NCBI GenBank assembly: GCA_014871385.1
Contig: CM026425.1
Location: 5,805,243-5,869,242 of the forward strand
Direction: 5' to 3'
Length of the DNA: 64,000 nucleotides
Origin: Ceratodon purpureus
Lineage: Eukaryota > Streptophyta > Bryopsida > Pseudoditrichales > Ditrichaceae
How positions within the stretch are numbered: position 1 is the stretch's first letter; each line of letters starts with the position of its first letter. The notes under the pieces are model-generated. The model saw only the letters and a program-made list of their open reading frames with translations. It made no database searches and had not been told where the DNA came from. Positions 22,553 to 36,861 of this stretch are shown here, piece by piece. Position numbers and translations under genes: made by a program.

Positions 22553-25500
22553 CTACAAGATACGATCTGCCTGAGAGGGAAGTCTCTTGAAGAAGTTTAG
22601 TGGCACCGAAGGCAGAGGATCTCGGAACCGCGGATGTCTCAAAATGTACACACCGAGCAGCACCGCCACAACTTGAAAGGGTGTCACGTAGAGGACAATT
22701 GCAGCCACCAGACAGAAAGTAATGAATATTGCAGTGGCCCTGCACACGCAGTTAATGTAGGTGTAAGGTTGAGAGCAAAACACAGCTTTGTGGTAACTAA
22801 TATCAAGGATAAATTTCTAGAACAACCAGAAAATTTTCAGGAGCAAGCTTTTGAAATACCTGGGATCACGCCAACTCAGTAAGGACTGAAGCTTCTCCCC
22901 AATGCTCGCCAAATCACCGAGTGCATTCTGGATACGTCCAGCCACGCCACGGAGTCGCTCGTATCTAAATTTCAATATCTGCGAGATAGTCGATCCAAAT
23001 CAGCAAAACACCTAAAAACTCGTGGGTGTGATAAAGAGTACGATCTTAACTCGGAAGAGCCGAAGTCTTGAGAGTAGGAAAAACAAGGAAAAAAGGCATG
23101 AAGGAAGGATTTGCTTACCTCCTGAGCTCTGCTAGCAGGGACAACGTTGAACTCTTCCTCCAGCTCATCCAAGTGACCAATGTATTCTCCTTGTGAGAGC
23201 TTGGCATCCATGAATGGAGGTGTCCGTGACCGAAACCGATAATTCCATGCCCCAATGAGAAACATGTACAGGAAGACTGTTGGAAGGAGAAGCTCGGGGT
23301 ACCAAACAAGGATCAAAAATAGGATATGAACGAGAACGGTGGTGACTGGGCTCTTCCACATGCAGATGTCTGTGAACCAGTTCATGATAGCCAGAACACC
23401 ACTCAGCACACCCTGCAGGTCAATAAAGATCCCTTTGTTAGTGTCCACCTCTTCGAGAAAGATAATAAGGAACATTAGAACTAAGACTGAATAGAAAGAT
23501 TACAAACCAGAAGTCTACAAGTTTGAGAACTCATATCAAAAATCCTGAATGTGTTCCAGGTTCGAAATGTATGGTACCATGATTCGATAGTAATTGGCTT
23601 TACTCCGACGCATGCTCCAACGTTCAGCTTCAGTGTCGAGCATGAACTGTACTACTTCCTGCCTCAATGGTGGTTCAGATCGCATCAGCCTTAACGCCAC
23701 TATGTTCATTGCAGCCACTCGGAGAGTCTCTTGCTGTCTTGGGTCGATGGGATAAAAGAAGTGCATCCTTGGCAACTGTGGCTGAAGATAAGCACTCATC
23801 ACATTAACAGCTGCAGCAGAAGAAAATCTCACTGCCAGTTCCAGTTCTCCCATTTTCTTCACGCCCTGTGGAGTGACAACCAGTAGCGGATATGCGTTGG
23901 TATACACCCTGTCACTCTCCAGTGTAGACAGCCTAATTCTCACTTTGCCTATAGGTAAATCCTTCAGTACTTGAGTCGGACCCACAGGAAATGTGTGCCT
24001 GCAAAGAAATTATGAGAAGTCAGATACTACACGTGATCATCGTTGCACTTGACTCCCGAAGACAAAGGCCTGTTTGATAATTTAGGAGAGTGTAACAAGC
24101 AAAGACAACCGTCGGACATGCAGAAAACTAAGACCTACAAAACAAACTTTGGACCTCAAGAATTACATACCCTAGGATACGGAGTCAAATACTTGTTTAT
24201 TCACTAAACTGCTCCCAAGTAATTGACGTGCTAATATTTTGGCAAATGGGCTATCAATACAAGAACAGAAATCAAAATAAAAAAGGGGTACCGGAAGGAA
24301 AGACATACCGGTTGTCATACACACCGACTGTGATAACCGTACAAGGATCGTAAACTTCCCAGGTGTACTGCTCGTTCCATCGAGGATTGAAACTCTCAAA
24401 GATGGTGCGAGTGCGAACCCACTTCGGTCCGTACTTGGCGACACAGTATGCATCAGTGCTTCCACGATTATCCTTCGTTGTCTTCATGGGCAGAAGGTTA
24501 TTCGCGCCATGTATACCCAGCTCTAAAACGCCAAGAGATGGCCTCCACAATTGTCTTGCTGTGGGGCGTGTATCACTGATATAGTTTGATGACTCGTCCA
24601 TGACATGATAGCCACCATCAAAGCAGAGACGGAGATGAATCCGTCCCAGAAACGGTCCTCCCCTTGCACCTTCTCTTTCCAGAACATACCACCTGACACG
24701 TTGCAATATTCATTAGACCATGCATTGCTCTCTCAGGAGCACAGAGATACCATAGCAACACGCCTCACTTGTCGTCGTAAGGCTTCTACAATGAATGTAA
24801 ATGATGCTTAATGCATAAAAATGAGAGCCGTGAAATAAGCACCTGGAGGGCACTGGACGTCCATCAATGCGGCGTTCGATACTCATGAGTGGTATACGAC
24901 AAGCTCCAAGAATTTCATCCTGCACTTTGAAGGAGGCGTAAATCAGGAAACACACAAAAGGCACTAAGGGCACCTCCACGTGAAACGAGACTGTATCACT
25001 GTGAGGAAAGGAAAATGGGAAGCAAAACATGTTGCACTAGTTTCTATGAAAAGAAATATCAGTGTTACCTTTCCAGGAGCAATTCTGTCTTCCACAATAA
25101 GGTGCATCATGTCATCGAAAGGCTCCGCAGCAACGAACATTAAATCTTCATTCCAAAACGGGCTGCCGCCTCGAGTTGCAGCCCGCATGGTCCGCTGCTG
25201 TTGATACGGTCCCACATGAACCCTGACATACTGCATGGCCAAATATTTCAGTCAGAATAACTACACTTCAGAACATTTTTGAATGGTATCTTTACCAGTC
25301 CTCAACAAGTCAATCCTCACGGGTTCTTATACCCCCGACATAAAGTTCAGGAGGAGAACTTCGGAACCACACTCAACAATAAATTGTGTAGGCAGTAAGC
25401 GCAAGACTACTTACCGGCTCTGCCATAACCCTGTCACTCGCCAACAAATCTTGCGCTTCGATAACATTCACTCGCAGATACCATAGTTTGGGCGACAAGT

Positions 25501-28171
25501 ACACCTTAGACCTGAACTGAGCCTGTCCACCAGCGTCCGAGTGCCATGCATCAGGAAACGCTTCATCGGCCTGAGTGCCCCACCAGATTGCGACCATCAA
25601 ATCCCCTGTCATGATCAGCATCACCTCAAACTCAGTAATTGCAATAAGGCAGAGGCAGAGAAGTGAAATCTCTAGTTACAGTCCATATCTCTACTCTAGG
25701 AAAATGAATAGAAGAGTAATGTTTCCGAAGAGTAGCGGATAGTATACAAGGGAGCATTTTTCACAAGTGCCGAAAAATGATCAAAGGAATCGTTGGTACA
25801 AGCACATTCTAGTGAAATTGTCTGCTTAGATCGAAAAACACGTGCCACTGGATACTACACACATATCATAGTTGCAAGTACCTCTAACTCTCCCCTTGCC
25901 AGTCTTTGACTCCAGCCTATACCACGATGGGGCAAGAGGGCTTTCAGGAGGCTTTCGGGCGGGAACTTCATGCAAATCAATCATGAAACCTCCAAGGAAA
26001 TCATCTTTCGTGATTTTGTCCTGCACAAATTCCACCACATATGTCAAAGAATGAATAAGAAGCATTCTGAACAACACAGATCAAGTATATGATCAGTAGA
26101 AAGATTCAACTTACCGCATCCCACACTGATATTTCACATGCTCCCCCCTGAATCTTATCCCTGCCAATCGCAAAGACTTGATTCCACTCTGGATCAAGGT
26201 TATGTCTGATGATCTTGGTTTCCGCCTTGACAGGACCCACAGATACCCTTGCGTACTGAACCCCACCATACACAGCCATTGCAAAAGCAAGTTATAAACT
26301 TATTTTAAAAAGCAATGATTGACCAACTCAGCTGTAAAAAATAGGAAGCCCTAAGTGAAACTGTCTACACTGCTGTCACTTAAAACACATCTTACAAGGA
26401 ATTGAACACCTCCTATTACAATAATTCACAAAAGCTTACTGGATCACTCAATCCATTGTTATCCTTCCCCATGAGATTCCGAGCTCTGACTATTCGGATG
26501 AAGAGGTAAGACATCTCCTCAACGAGGTCATAGTGTTGCTTGTAATCAACAGCCTTTCCCAAATCAGGGTTGGTTTCCTTCACAGTAAAATCGGCTTCAG
26601 GAACAGTTATCAAATTAGGTCTCGGGCCTTCTGGGACCATGTCCGCTTTCACTTCTTTCTTTGTTTTCCCTCCACCACCTCCCCCTCCGACTATGACTTC
26701 CATGTTGGGATTCCCCACACCTACTGACTCTCGGATGTCTTTGTCACCCTTGCCTTTCGAATTCTGATCAGACTGCCACCAGATTTTCAACCTGCACCAG
26801 AATGTCAACGATACAAAATTTCAGAATTAAACTACTCCAGACATTCAAATGCAAAGTTCACAAATAGAGAGCAATCGGATCATAGCCGAAGAGTGCAATA
26901 CAGCCAACTGCATTAAATTAGAGAAATGGTCAGTCGAAGATCTAGCTCGACTGAACAAGGATTAAGACAGACGTCAAATCCCGTCAGATGATACCATTTA
27001 AGATTCACGCAACACACAAATCCAGGCTGACTTCAGAACAGACTGGAAGACACAACCTCGGCAAGTGACGACAACAGAATGAGAAGGAACACAACGGTTA
27101 CTCGTCTAAAACCTCTAAACAATTCTGTCAAACACTAAATTAAACTACATTGCAGAGATCAAAACAGTTCAGACAGAAATAGTAAATCACACTAAGCATG
27201 GCAGAGAGAAACTCACCCCAAGTCCCCTTTGATGTGCGAGAAGAGACCTCGCTTCTGTAACGGATACCATCTCGTAGCCTCGGGTTTATTCGGCACAGTG
27301 CTAAGTGGAACCAACACTCTACCCAAGAAACTACTCCGTCGCCCTGTCCCACTATTGCGCTCATTCTGGACGTTGATTTCCAAATCTCCTTGCATTCCCA
27401 TATCAGGCATGGTAAAGTCAAACTGCGCAATCAAAATAAAAGTTAACTAACCAGAAATGTTTAACAATCACTGTTAATAACCAAAAACTTTGAGTCATGC
27501 ACGGTTAAAGTTCTAATCACCAGAACCCCGAGATATGAAATAACCATGCTTGAATAGCATAAATCTTACGCAGAAAGCTCCCATACACTAAGACAAAACG
27601 TCATCGAGACTTAACAGCACAGAGCAACCTAAACAATATCGCTCAATAATTCTTGACTCTGAAAGTGCCACCAACCTCAAATTTGCAAAAGAATAACCTT
27701 CAGAAAGAGTGCAACCTAGAGAAAAACATTAAAACTATCTTCACCAGAGATAAATAACGCACCTTTTCGTTCCAGGCAGGATCAAGGTCCCGAGGCTTCA
27801 CCTTAGTCCTCCTCCGCTGGCCATCGAAATCCAGCTGCGGGCCAAACTCGCCAAAATTAGTACAAGGTTTAACACTCCGCCCAACTCACGACGAATTCTC
27901 CAGGAGTCCAAGTTATCTAGAAAACGGGCACAGCAGGGATACTGTAACATTCGCAGAAACCGCCCTAAGCTAGAAAATCTTAACCTTCCAACCCAATATG
28001 CTCAAGAGCGATCAACCCCAGCTCTTACAATCACCCGAAATTCAGATACAAAAGCAAGGAGAACACTAATGCACGCACCACACAGTACGCATTCGCGGAG
28101 CCTTGTCCGTCCTTCGGCATCAGCCCCTTAGCCCCCACCACCTCCACCGTGAGCCTCCGGCCCCCCGCCAT
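22553..28171 (-). CDS. MCTP: multiple C2 domain and transmembrane region protein, copy 1
   Basis: Fourteen minus-strand exons: 28171–28079, 27834–27763, 27422–27217, 26791–26440, 26255–26115, 26020–25882, 25605–25415, 25230–25069, 24919–24843, 24692–24309, 23998–23578, 23412–23119, 22978–22860, 22739–22553; 945 residues. Four C2 domains lie at about 6–110 (LTVEVVGAKGLMPKDGQG), 205–330 (LFIRIVRARNLMGKDNNGLS), 365–480 and 530–625. A plant PRT_C region ends the protein, with a long hydrophobic hairpin near 765–803 (TTVLVHILFLILVWYPELLL) and another near 886–918. The second C2 keeps the SDPY and DxD-type calcium loops; the third lacks them (MAEPYVRVHVG) and is probably calcium-independent. Plant MCTPs such as QUIRKY and FTIP1 sit in the ER, tether it to the plasma membrane at plasmodesmata and affect cell-to-cell transport. 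A Gly/Lys-rich linker (about 145–175) separates C2A and C2B. Confidence 0.95.
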
Positions 28172-30836
28172 GGCTCCCAACGAAAAAACTCAAAAACAAC
28201 ACCTTCAACACGCCACAAACCCGGACCACTTCCCTGCTAACCACACCTCCACCTAATCCATCATCTCTCAACTTCACAACCGTCCAACCATCACTCAAAC
28301 ACACACAATTGGCGGCTCCGCCAGACCGTCCAACCTCTCGCTCAGTCGCTCCCGGAACTCTCCACCTCCGTGGTCGGTCCTACTACGCAACCCACCCCCT
28401 CACTCCTGTCGGCCGCCCCACACGCACACGGACGACCCCAGCTCACCCCACTAGGCAAACCCAACCGCAACGAAACTGCACACCTCCTTGAATTCCTCAA
28501 CACTCCTCCCCTGCGTTCCTCGAATCCTCACTACACCATCACCACTCCAACATCACCATATCCCCCTAGACAGCATCCCACACCTCGTTGATCCGATCTC
28601 AGGTCCACAATATATATACTCCCAGAAACCAAACTCAACAGTCCCAAAACTGGTGATGAGCTAGCAGCCTCGGCCCCTGTACCTGCAAGCATCCGAGGAA
28701 TTCTAGAGATTCACTCCCCTGTCCACGCGTGCAGATTCAAACGGAAACACCGGCACAAACCATGCACCACAACACCAGCAACTCCCTCCCACTCCCCCTC
28801 GCCTCGCCTCTCCCACAGACAGATCATAAACTGAGCACAAAATAGTTTAATATAGCTCTCCGAAATGCCCGTGCTACAGTCCACAACATGGTTTCTACGA
28901 CATGGTTCCCAGCATGGTTTCTCGACGTACTAGTCTAGATCTCTACATGGAAGCTCTAGCGTTTGTCTGATCAGCAAGGTGTTCCTCTTTCAATTGGCGT
29001 CAGACGCGAATCGGCGGCATGGATCCAGTGAAGCGTGTTTGCTCGCTCCGGCACGCTGCGATCAAGGACCAAAAATCTAGACATATCTACCCCCGGTCTA
29101 GATCGTAGCCTCTCATATCTACGCTTTGAGTAGATATGTCTAGATTTCGTACAGTGACGTCCCATTGAATGGAGCCGTCACACGAAAGAGGCTTCATCTA
29201 CGCGTGGGTAAGATTCTAGACGCATGATTGCTTGCCGGAGTAGACTCTGTCAGGTTTGGGTACAGTGACGCGGTTTGGGTCTAGGACGCTGTCGCGAGAA
29301 TGCATCTGTTTGAATGGTAGATTTCTGATTCTGAATGTATATGTTGAGAAGATGGTGGATTTGGGGACAGCGTCGCCTGGACATGGCATTGAAGGGGGGT
29401 GTCAGGGCAGCCGTCACGGCGGTCTGGGAGATCTTTAATACAGGCGCCGGAGGGGATGAGCATTGTACTTGGGGTTAATTAGAGAGAAGTGATTGAATTT
29501 ACCGTGATTTGAATGGTAGGGTGCCTGGTCGTAAGTACGCAATTAGGGAGGGGAGTAAGTTTTGAGTGCCGTGGGGGAGAATTGAGCTGTTGGATGGGAC
29601 TTTCTGAGTTTTTTGAATTCAGGTGGGGGGAGTAATTGTGTTGGTACTGAAATGGATGCATATCTTGTAGATCAAATTTTGGGCTACTTGGGTATGATCA
29701 GGTTGCCGTTGTAATCACTCTGCAGGTTTTGAAAATTAATCAGGGTTAAGTGGAGTTAATTTGCGTGGTAACTTTAGTGAGTCTTTGGTAGTGTTTCTTT
29801 GGTTATTGTTTCTTGTAGATTAAGGAAAGGGGAACCAGCCCATGGTCACTGCAATAGGGAATGGAACCTTTTGCAAGTATTTGTGAATGCTAGGTGTTTT
29901 TGGTTGGAAGGAAATAAGGTTTGAAGATGAGTGTAACTAAAATTGTATGTTTCTTGATGAAAATTGAATTAGTTATGAATTTTCAAAGGGTGTTGGTGCA
30001 AAGCTCTATAAACACCATTATACCACCGCATTATGCAGCTAATCAATAGCCCAATATCATTGTTTATTGTGTGCAAAATTAGCTCAATTATATTCAAAGA
30101 TCATCATGTATTAAATCTATTATTTCTACATATTTTGGTTTGAAAACTTGAAGCATCGACTCATTTTTTCATTAACCACTTCAGTTACATCGAATTTCTG
30201 TCTATAACCACTGCTCTCTCATTCATTATCACAAGTAATTTGAATTTGGTGGTTAATGGATGTGTTCTTGGCAATAATCAGATGTAGCTTGCATTCATGG
30301 ATTATTAGCTCTAGTAATACAAGATTATTACCTTGAGGTTCCAGACACTTTATTAGTATTTCGAAGCTAATATAACTCACATTTAAACACATAATTTGTA
30401 GGAGGATTACATAATTTAATTTCATATATTTATTTTTCCTAAAATAAAATAACAATTATGAAGATAAAATCTAAGCTTCTTTTAAGGTACAATGGTAACT
30501 TCAATCAACCACATTAAAAGACTAATATAGTAATTTACATTTAGTAATACAGTGTCCATTTTTATTTTATTTTTATTTCTAAAAAACATTAATGTTCACA
30601 CTATTTAATTTATATAAAATTCATATATATCTTAAAACATTGAAAATAATTGATCATATAGAAATATAGTATTTAAATCATAAGAGCAATTATTAAACAA
30701 TGAGAATAAAATTACATCAGAAGTAATTCATTACCTTATGAAGTTTTTCATTAAAAATTATTAATGTTCCGAATCAGATTATATCAATTTAAGGAAAGAA
30801 TTTTTTTTAGCATACATTTTTTATTTTTTTAAATAA
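28172..30836. other. Upstream region of MCTP copy 1
   Basis: C-rich on the plus strand to about 28.8 kb, as expected of a minus-strand 5' UTR and promoter. A TATATATA run lies near 28612–28619 and could be a minus-strand core promoter, but this is weak. 29073–29147 is an inverted repeat listed separately. After 29.9 kb the DNA becomes strongly AT-rich with no exon seen. Confidence 0.45.
29073..29147. repeat. 18-bp perfect inverted repeat
   Basis: AAATCTAGACATATCTAC at 29073–29090 is the exact reverse complement of 29130–29147, with a 39-base spacer. CTAGA-rich sequence continues around it. Confidence 0.9.
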
Positions 30837-32437
30837 TTTAGTAATAATAATTGTGTTTGTTAGTAGTAGAGTAGTGTGTTTGTCAATTCAATCATGAGTG
30901 AGAAGTCAATTCTACATAGAACCTTGGGTAAAATCAAATACAAGTAATTGTTCAAAACATGAGACAATTTCCACCATTTATAAGGTTATTTGTGTACCGT
31001 AGCTCTTTGGTAGCTTTGGCACATTTTTGCCTGATAATTGATTAATTTGAGAAAGTAAGTTAGGCAATCCAAAAAACAAGTTTATAAATATTTAATAAGT
31101 TAAGCATTCATCAAAAGTTGTTTTTATGATTAATGAATGGCTTTAGTGATTTCATTTGTAACGGTTTTATTTAATTTAAACATCACCACCAAGTATAGTC
31201 TATTATATCAACAACACTTGCATACACAACACATCATGCATTACCATTGTGTTTATTAGGAATTATTTATGCCCTATGGTTATTGATGTTTTGTTTACTA
31301 CAACATAGTAAACGTTGATATTTAAAAAATTATCAAATGGTTGTCAAGTATTGTGTTTTAAGGCGTGATTTCAATGTATTTTTGTATTTTTTAGGCATAC
31401 AAGACCATTAGTTCCTCAAAAATTTAGGCAGTTTTCAAATCAATTATTTTCTATCTAATAAGTTGTTAGAAAGCCATAATACTCTTTGGAACTTTGGGTC
31501 TTCGGTCTATATCTTTTAAAATAATATAAATTGTATAGATTTCATACAACATATGTTTAAAAATGCACTAATAGTTTTTTCATCTAATTAATGATTTTAA
31601 CAACAAACTTAAAATTCATAATTTTATTATGCATATTAAGTTATGCATTCACCTTTTAGCCACTTTAAACCATTAGTGCTTGCACATTTCTATAATCTAC
31701 TAGAAATCTACTTAGAAAAAAAGTTCAGGTATGACTTAATTGCCGTAATTTTGCATTGACAAAGTCATGTAGTTTCCAAATTAATCACATTATAATCAAA
31801 TTTTTAAATCTGAAAGTTATCTTAATTTAATTTCAATGTGTCTATCAGTGTATATATTTGTTTATATGTAGAGTACTCATTTTTTTTAAAATCATTGGAT
31901 CAATTCTATAGTTTAACACTTTTAATGTGACAGTTTTTTTAAATTACTGTGTTAGTCATATTGTAAGATAATTGTAAGTGATTATTTTTAAAACAACGTT
32001 GTTACGTTGTATTGACCATTAGGTGTATTTTGAAGCTTCCAGAAGGCTGTACTATAGTGCCATCGCAATCTAGCTTCTAGCTTTTATGAAATGTACAACT
32101 GAAGACATTTGTTTATACTACTTTATTTAGAATGGCAGACCAAGTCAATAATTTACGCTGCAATCTCATTTTAGACAATTGTCCAAAAGTATTGCTAAGG
32201 TCAAGTCTTAGCGGCGTTGGCACTAGCAAACAAAGGCTTTATTTAGAATTACAAATCAAGTCAACAATTTATGTAGTACAGTCTGCACCTTGGCCGGCAA
32301 GTATGATATGGTCAACTCTTGGCTACGTTGGCACAAGCAGACAAGTCCAAATTAGTGAAATCAAATTTATGACCCTTCTAAGGCCATAAAATTTATCTAA
32401 TGCTACAACATGTATACATAGACTTATTATATACCGA
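30837..32437 (+). repeat. 1.6-kb direct repeat, copy 1
   Basis: It aligns with 33174–34778 from GTAATAATAATTGTGTTTGT to TAAAATTTATCTAATGCTA and a little beyond, with small indels. One inner block (31261 onward against 33587 onward) is nearly identical for about 180 bp. Near its end is a ~116-bp internal tandem duplication (units at 32141 and 32257, CAAGTCAAxAATTTA). No coding capacity seen. Confidence 0.85.
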
Positions 32438-33173
32438 TATTCAATCAAAAGATATGGGGAGCCATGAAAGGGACAAAGCTCTGCTATAGTGCCGCTTGGG
32501 TCTGCGCAAGCCGCGACAGGCTTGCGCCTTTACCGCCTTCATGTTTGCTCATCCATAGTGATAATAAAAAAGATGTATACAAGACATCCTTTATAAAGGA
32601 TTGTTTAGAACCATTTAATTTGTACAATCTGAGTGCAGGTAGATTTTTTAGAACCATTTTGTAGGAAAACCTTACTGATCGATTCCAAGACTACCTTGAA
32701 GGATACTCTCAAGCCCATCTATAGGAAAGCACAAAAGAGAGAACAAAAATTAGACTTAGACACCCAACGTAGGCACAATTAGCCACATTTTCTTGAGCTT
32801 GTTGCTCAAACCCACAAAACAACATGCACAACCAGGGCTACCGCTGCAGTGAAGGATAGCCATCACCAAATGTTGTTCCGCCAAAGTCAACATAATGAGG
32901 ACGTCTTAAGAACATCGTAGCCCAAGCCATCAAGAGGCGTACATATCAACATATCCAACAGCGCAGAAGAGTCCAAGTTTTTTAGAGGCATGAGCAACAC
33001 AAAAGATCTTGAGGCTAGGTGGATGTTATACACACGAGCAGCCGCATTATGGCTCAAGCGATGGGAGACAAAGACGGCACAACAACAATTCAGACTCCAA
33101 CTTTTGCCTACACACATTAAAACCACACATACTATCTCGGTATACTTCCAAAACTCGCATCCAAAGAAATTAA
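32438..33173 (+). other. 736-bp spacer between the 1.6-kb repeats
   Basis: Higher in GC than the repeats on both sides and with short open frames only; nothing recognisable as gag, pol or a known gene. It could be the internal part of a non-autonomous LTR element, but no primer-binding site was recognised next to copy 1. Confidence 0.5.
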
Positions 33174-34778
33174 TTTGGTAATAATAATTGTGTTTGTTAG
33201 TAATAATGTTTTGTCAATTCAATCATGAGTTAGAAGTCAATTCTACATAGAACCTTGGATAAAATCAAATACAATTAACTATTCAAAACCTGAGACAATT
33301 TACACCATTTATAAGGTTGTTTGTGTATCTGGTAACTTTAGCACATTTTTGCCTAATAATTGATTAATTTGCAAAAGTAAGTTAGGCAATCTAAAAAACC
33401 ATTTTCTAAAATTAAGAAAATTCAAAAAATTTAAAAAAATAAATTATATTCATCAAAATTGTTTTTATGATTGATGATTGGCATTAGTGATTTCATTTCT
33501 AACAATTTTATATAATTTAAACATTGCCCCTCAAGTGTAGCTTAATATATCAACAATATCATGCACCACACTTTTGTTTTATTAGGAATTATTTATGCCC
33601 TATGGTTATTGATGTTTTGTTTACTACAACATAGTAAACGTTGATATTTAAAAAATTATCAAATGGTTGTCAAGTGTTGTGTTTTAAGGCGTGATTTAAA
33701 TGTATTTTGTATTTTTTAGGCATACAAGACCATTAGTTCCACAAAAATTTAGGCAGTTTTCAAATTAATTATTTTCTATCTAATAATCTGTTGGAAAGCC
33801 ATAATAGTCTTTGAAACCGTGGATCTTCACTATATGTCTTTTAACATGATATAAATTATATAGATTTCACACAATATACATTTAAAAATGCACTAATAGT
33901 TTTTCATCTAATTAATGATTTTAACAATAAACTTAAAATTCATAATTTTGTTATGTACGTGAGGTTATGCAATCACCTTTTAGTCACTTTAAAGCATCAG
34001 TGCGTGCACATTTCTATAATCTACTAGAAATCTACTGAGAAATTTTTTTTAGGGATGACTTAATTGCCGTAATTTTGCATTGATAAAGTCAAATAGTTTC
34101 AAAATTAATTACATTATAAGTAAATTATAATGTTTGAAAGTTGTTTTAAATCTAATTTCAATGTGCCTATCATGTATATATTTGTTTATAAAGAGAATAT
34201 TCTTTTTTTTTTTTGAAATTGATTGGATCAATTCTATAGTTTAACACTTTTAATGTAACATTTTAAAAAAAATTACAATGTTAATCATATTTATAAATTA
34301 ATTGAAAGTGATGATTTTGAAAGGGATGTTGTTACGTTGTATTAACCATTAGGTGTGTTTTAAAGCTTCTAGAAGGTCGTTTTATAGTACAATCGCAGTG
34401 TGGCTTTTCTGAAATGTACAGCTAAAGACAATTGCTTAGACTGCTTTATAATGTCAGACCGATTCAGACCGAGTCAATAGTTTACAGTGCGAAGGCTCAT
34501 TCGACACATTGGCCCTCAAATATTGATAAGGTCAAGTCTGAGATGCGTTGGCATTAGCAGACAATGACTTTATTTTGAATTGCAAATGTAGTCAGCAGCT
34601 TATAGTACAGTCTAGACCTTGGCTGACAAGTATGATATGGTCAATTCTTGGCCACGTTAACACTAGTGGGCAAATCCAAATTAGTGAAACAAAATTTACG
34701 ACCCTCATAAGACCATAAAATTTATCTAATGCTATATTTTGTAGACATAGAATTATTATAGGCCAGATTTATACTAAT
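33174..34778 (+). repeat. 1.6-kb direct repeat, copy 2
   Basis: Second copy of the repeat at 30837–32437, in the same orientation and offset by about 2.33 kb. It also keeps remnants of the internal ~116-bp duplication, so that inner duplication is older than the larger one. Confidence 0.85.
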
Positions 34779-36849
34779 TTACATTGATCTTTGAATTTTC
34801 AAAATTATTTTTAATCTATGATTTATTTTATAAAAATTATATTTGAATCAGGTATTTATAAAATAAATGAAATGTCTATTTTAAAAAATTACAAGATTCT
34901 CATTATTTTAATTTTAGTGATATATATATATAATTTGGTGTTTATTGACAGTACTTTTGAATAATAAAAAAACGGTGATTTGATAGAAATTTGAAACCAA
35001 GCATGAACTTGGTTCATTAGCAAATGACATGATAAGACAATAGTTTGATTGTTCAAATATATAAATGATTAACAAATTATACAAAGATGGGAAAAACGCC
35101 TTAGAAGGAAGAAACAAATCAACATACTTGCAATTAACAAATAAAAGCTTTTCTACCAAGGGGCCTTTTCAACGCGGTAACAATAGTAGAACGTCACTAT
35201 TCATTGCGCCAATGGCAATCACTTCTCCACCATGAAGTCACCAACGCCACGTGCCTCAGAAACAATGCCAAATTGTGAATTTCCAATGCCATTTTGTAGT
35301 GAGTTGGGCAAGCACTTGGCGCCTTATTTTGTGGATTGACCTTATTCCTTTTGTGTTGGACTTTTCAGAGGGCCTATAATATCACAAAGAGACGGACAAC
35401 AGACTAATATCGGAGTTGCGAGGAAAGATCGGTAGAGCTGCTTTTGCTTTGGTTGTCGTTGGTAAAAAGTTCACCAGTAGAGTACTATCATGGTGTTGGC
35501 ATGAGTGAGTGGCCCCGGTGCCAAAAATGACACGAGACAAATACCGTTGGCACGTTACAACAATAACCGCTGGTAAAGAAGCTCTAATATACAACCCTTT
35601 GCTAAATGGATATTAATAATGAAAGATCAGAAAAAAGATTACGAATTCTTTAACCCCTAAAATTCCACAAAACCCAAAGTGGGTTGCAGGGAACTTCGGC
35701 AAGCTACCATAATTAGGATTTTTAATATATCTTGATTAGATTTTTTTTAGTGAATCTTTATGGGGTTGAAATTTCATCATTTAAAAAAATAAAAATAAAA
35801 AGGGGTTTTATTGAAATTCTCAGCATTTTAGAAGTGAAAATTGGCAAGAATGAGCCTGGAATTTTAGGGGCTAAGTTTTGAGAGGAATTGATATCAATCA
35901 AATATCTTAAAGTTCTAGTCTTAACATGTGCTATTGTTCCCATTTTTAAGAATTTGACTTTCAAAAATGAATCACATTTAATATATATATGTATATATGA
36001 CATTCACAACTATCTTCAGATGAATCCTTTTGTATTCTTTCCTACTTCTACTTCCTTCTCTCGAAACATTATTTTTCACCATTGCAGTCAATCAACACAC
36101 ACCACTTTCACCCATCGTCCAACCAAAAAATAGAAAAAAGTAAAACCACAGCACCACATCAATCAAAGTCCAAGTTGTGTCCCCCCCAAAGAAAAAAAGG
36201 AACTCAAATCAGACTGACCCGTTGACCAGGTCCCAACCCAGGCAGCCACCATTATGGCCCCATAAAAAGACAGACCAAAATCCTTCCTAGTGAATCCAAT
36301 AATAAAAATTAAAGCCAAACCCCCTTTTGTCTGTTTGCCCCTCCAATTCAATCCTTGAAAAATTGGACCCTCCCCCTCAAAGGAAAGGGGCTCCATGTCC
36401 CAAACTGGGCCCCACCTTCCCCCCCTTGACTGCCCTCCACCCGCCCAACACGCGGTTTCCTCCGCCACCACCACCCCTATTCCCATGCCAATAATCCACT
36501 ATACCCCCCCATGACCGTCTATGCACTCATAACCGCCTCCATCATGCTTCAGACCAGTGTCCGGGGGAGTTATCAGTAATTATCCTCTATTTTCTCTAAA
36601 ACAACCAGCTCCAACTACCAATTCATTTGGGATTGTCTAAGTATTGTGTAGGTATCACCCAAATATCACATATTTTATTTCAAGTTTTACCTAAAATCTG
36701 ATGTTCGCAAAAGGTGGTTTTAGGTGCAGTGACGGTTTTGAGTATCGTAACTCAATAGCAAGGTCTGTAAATAATTCTAAAATAAGAAACAAAAATAAAT
36801 TAGAATTGAAAAAAATATGAGAAAACATATTAAACCGTCTGAGACTATT
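34779..36849. other. Intergenic, repeat-rich
   Basis: AT-rich to about 36.1 kb. A C-rich block lies at 36180–36490 with no supported exon. 36558–36705 resembles two separated pieces at 51612–51700 and 52029–52085 (shared TAATTATCCTCT, AGTATTxTGTAGGTA and ATCACAT), so it is a dispersed repeat of unknown type. Confidence 0.5.
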
Positions 36850-36861
36850 TCTAGTGTTGTT

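Noticed and set aside
36163-36486. 107-codon minus-strand frame in a C-rich block
   Set aside because: Composition-driven; no domain, and no splice partner found.
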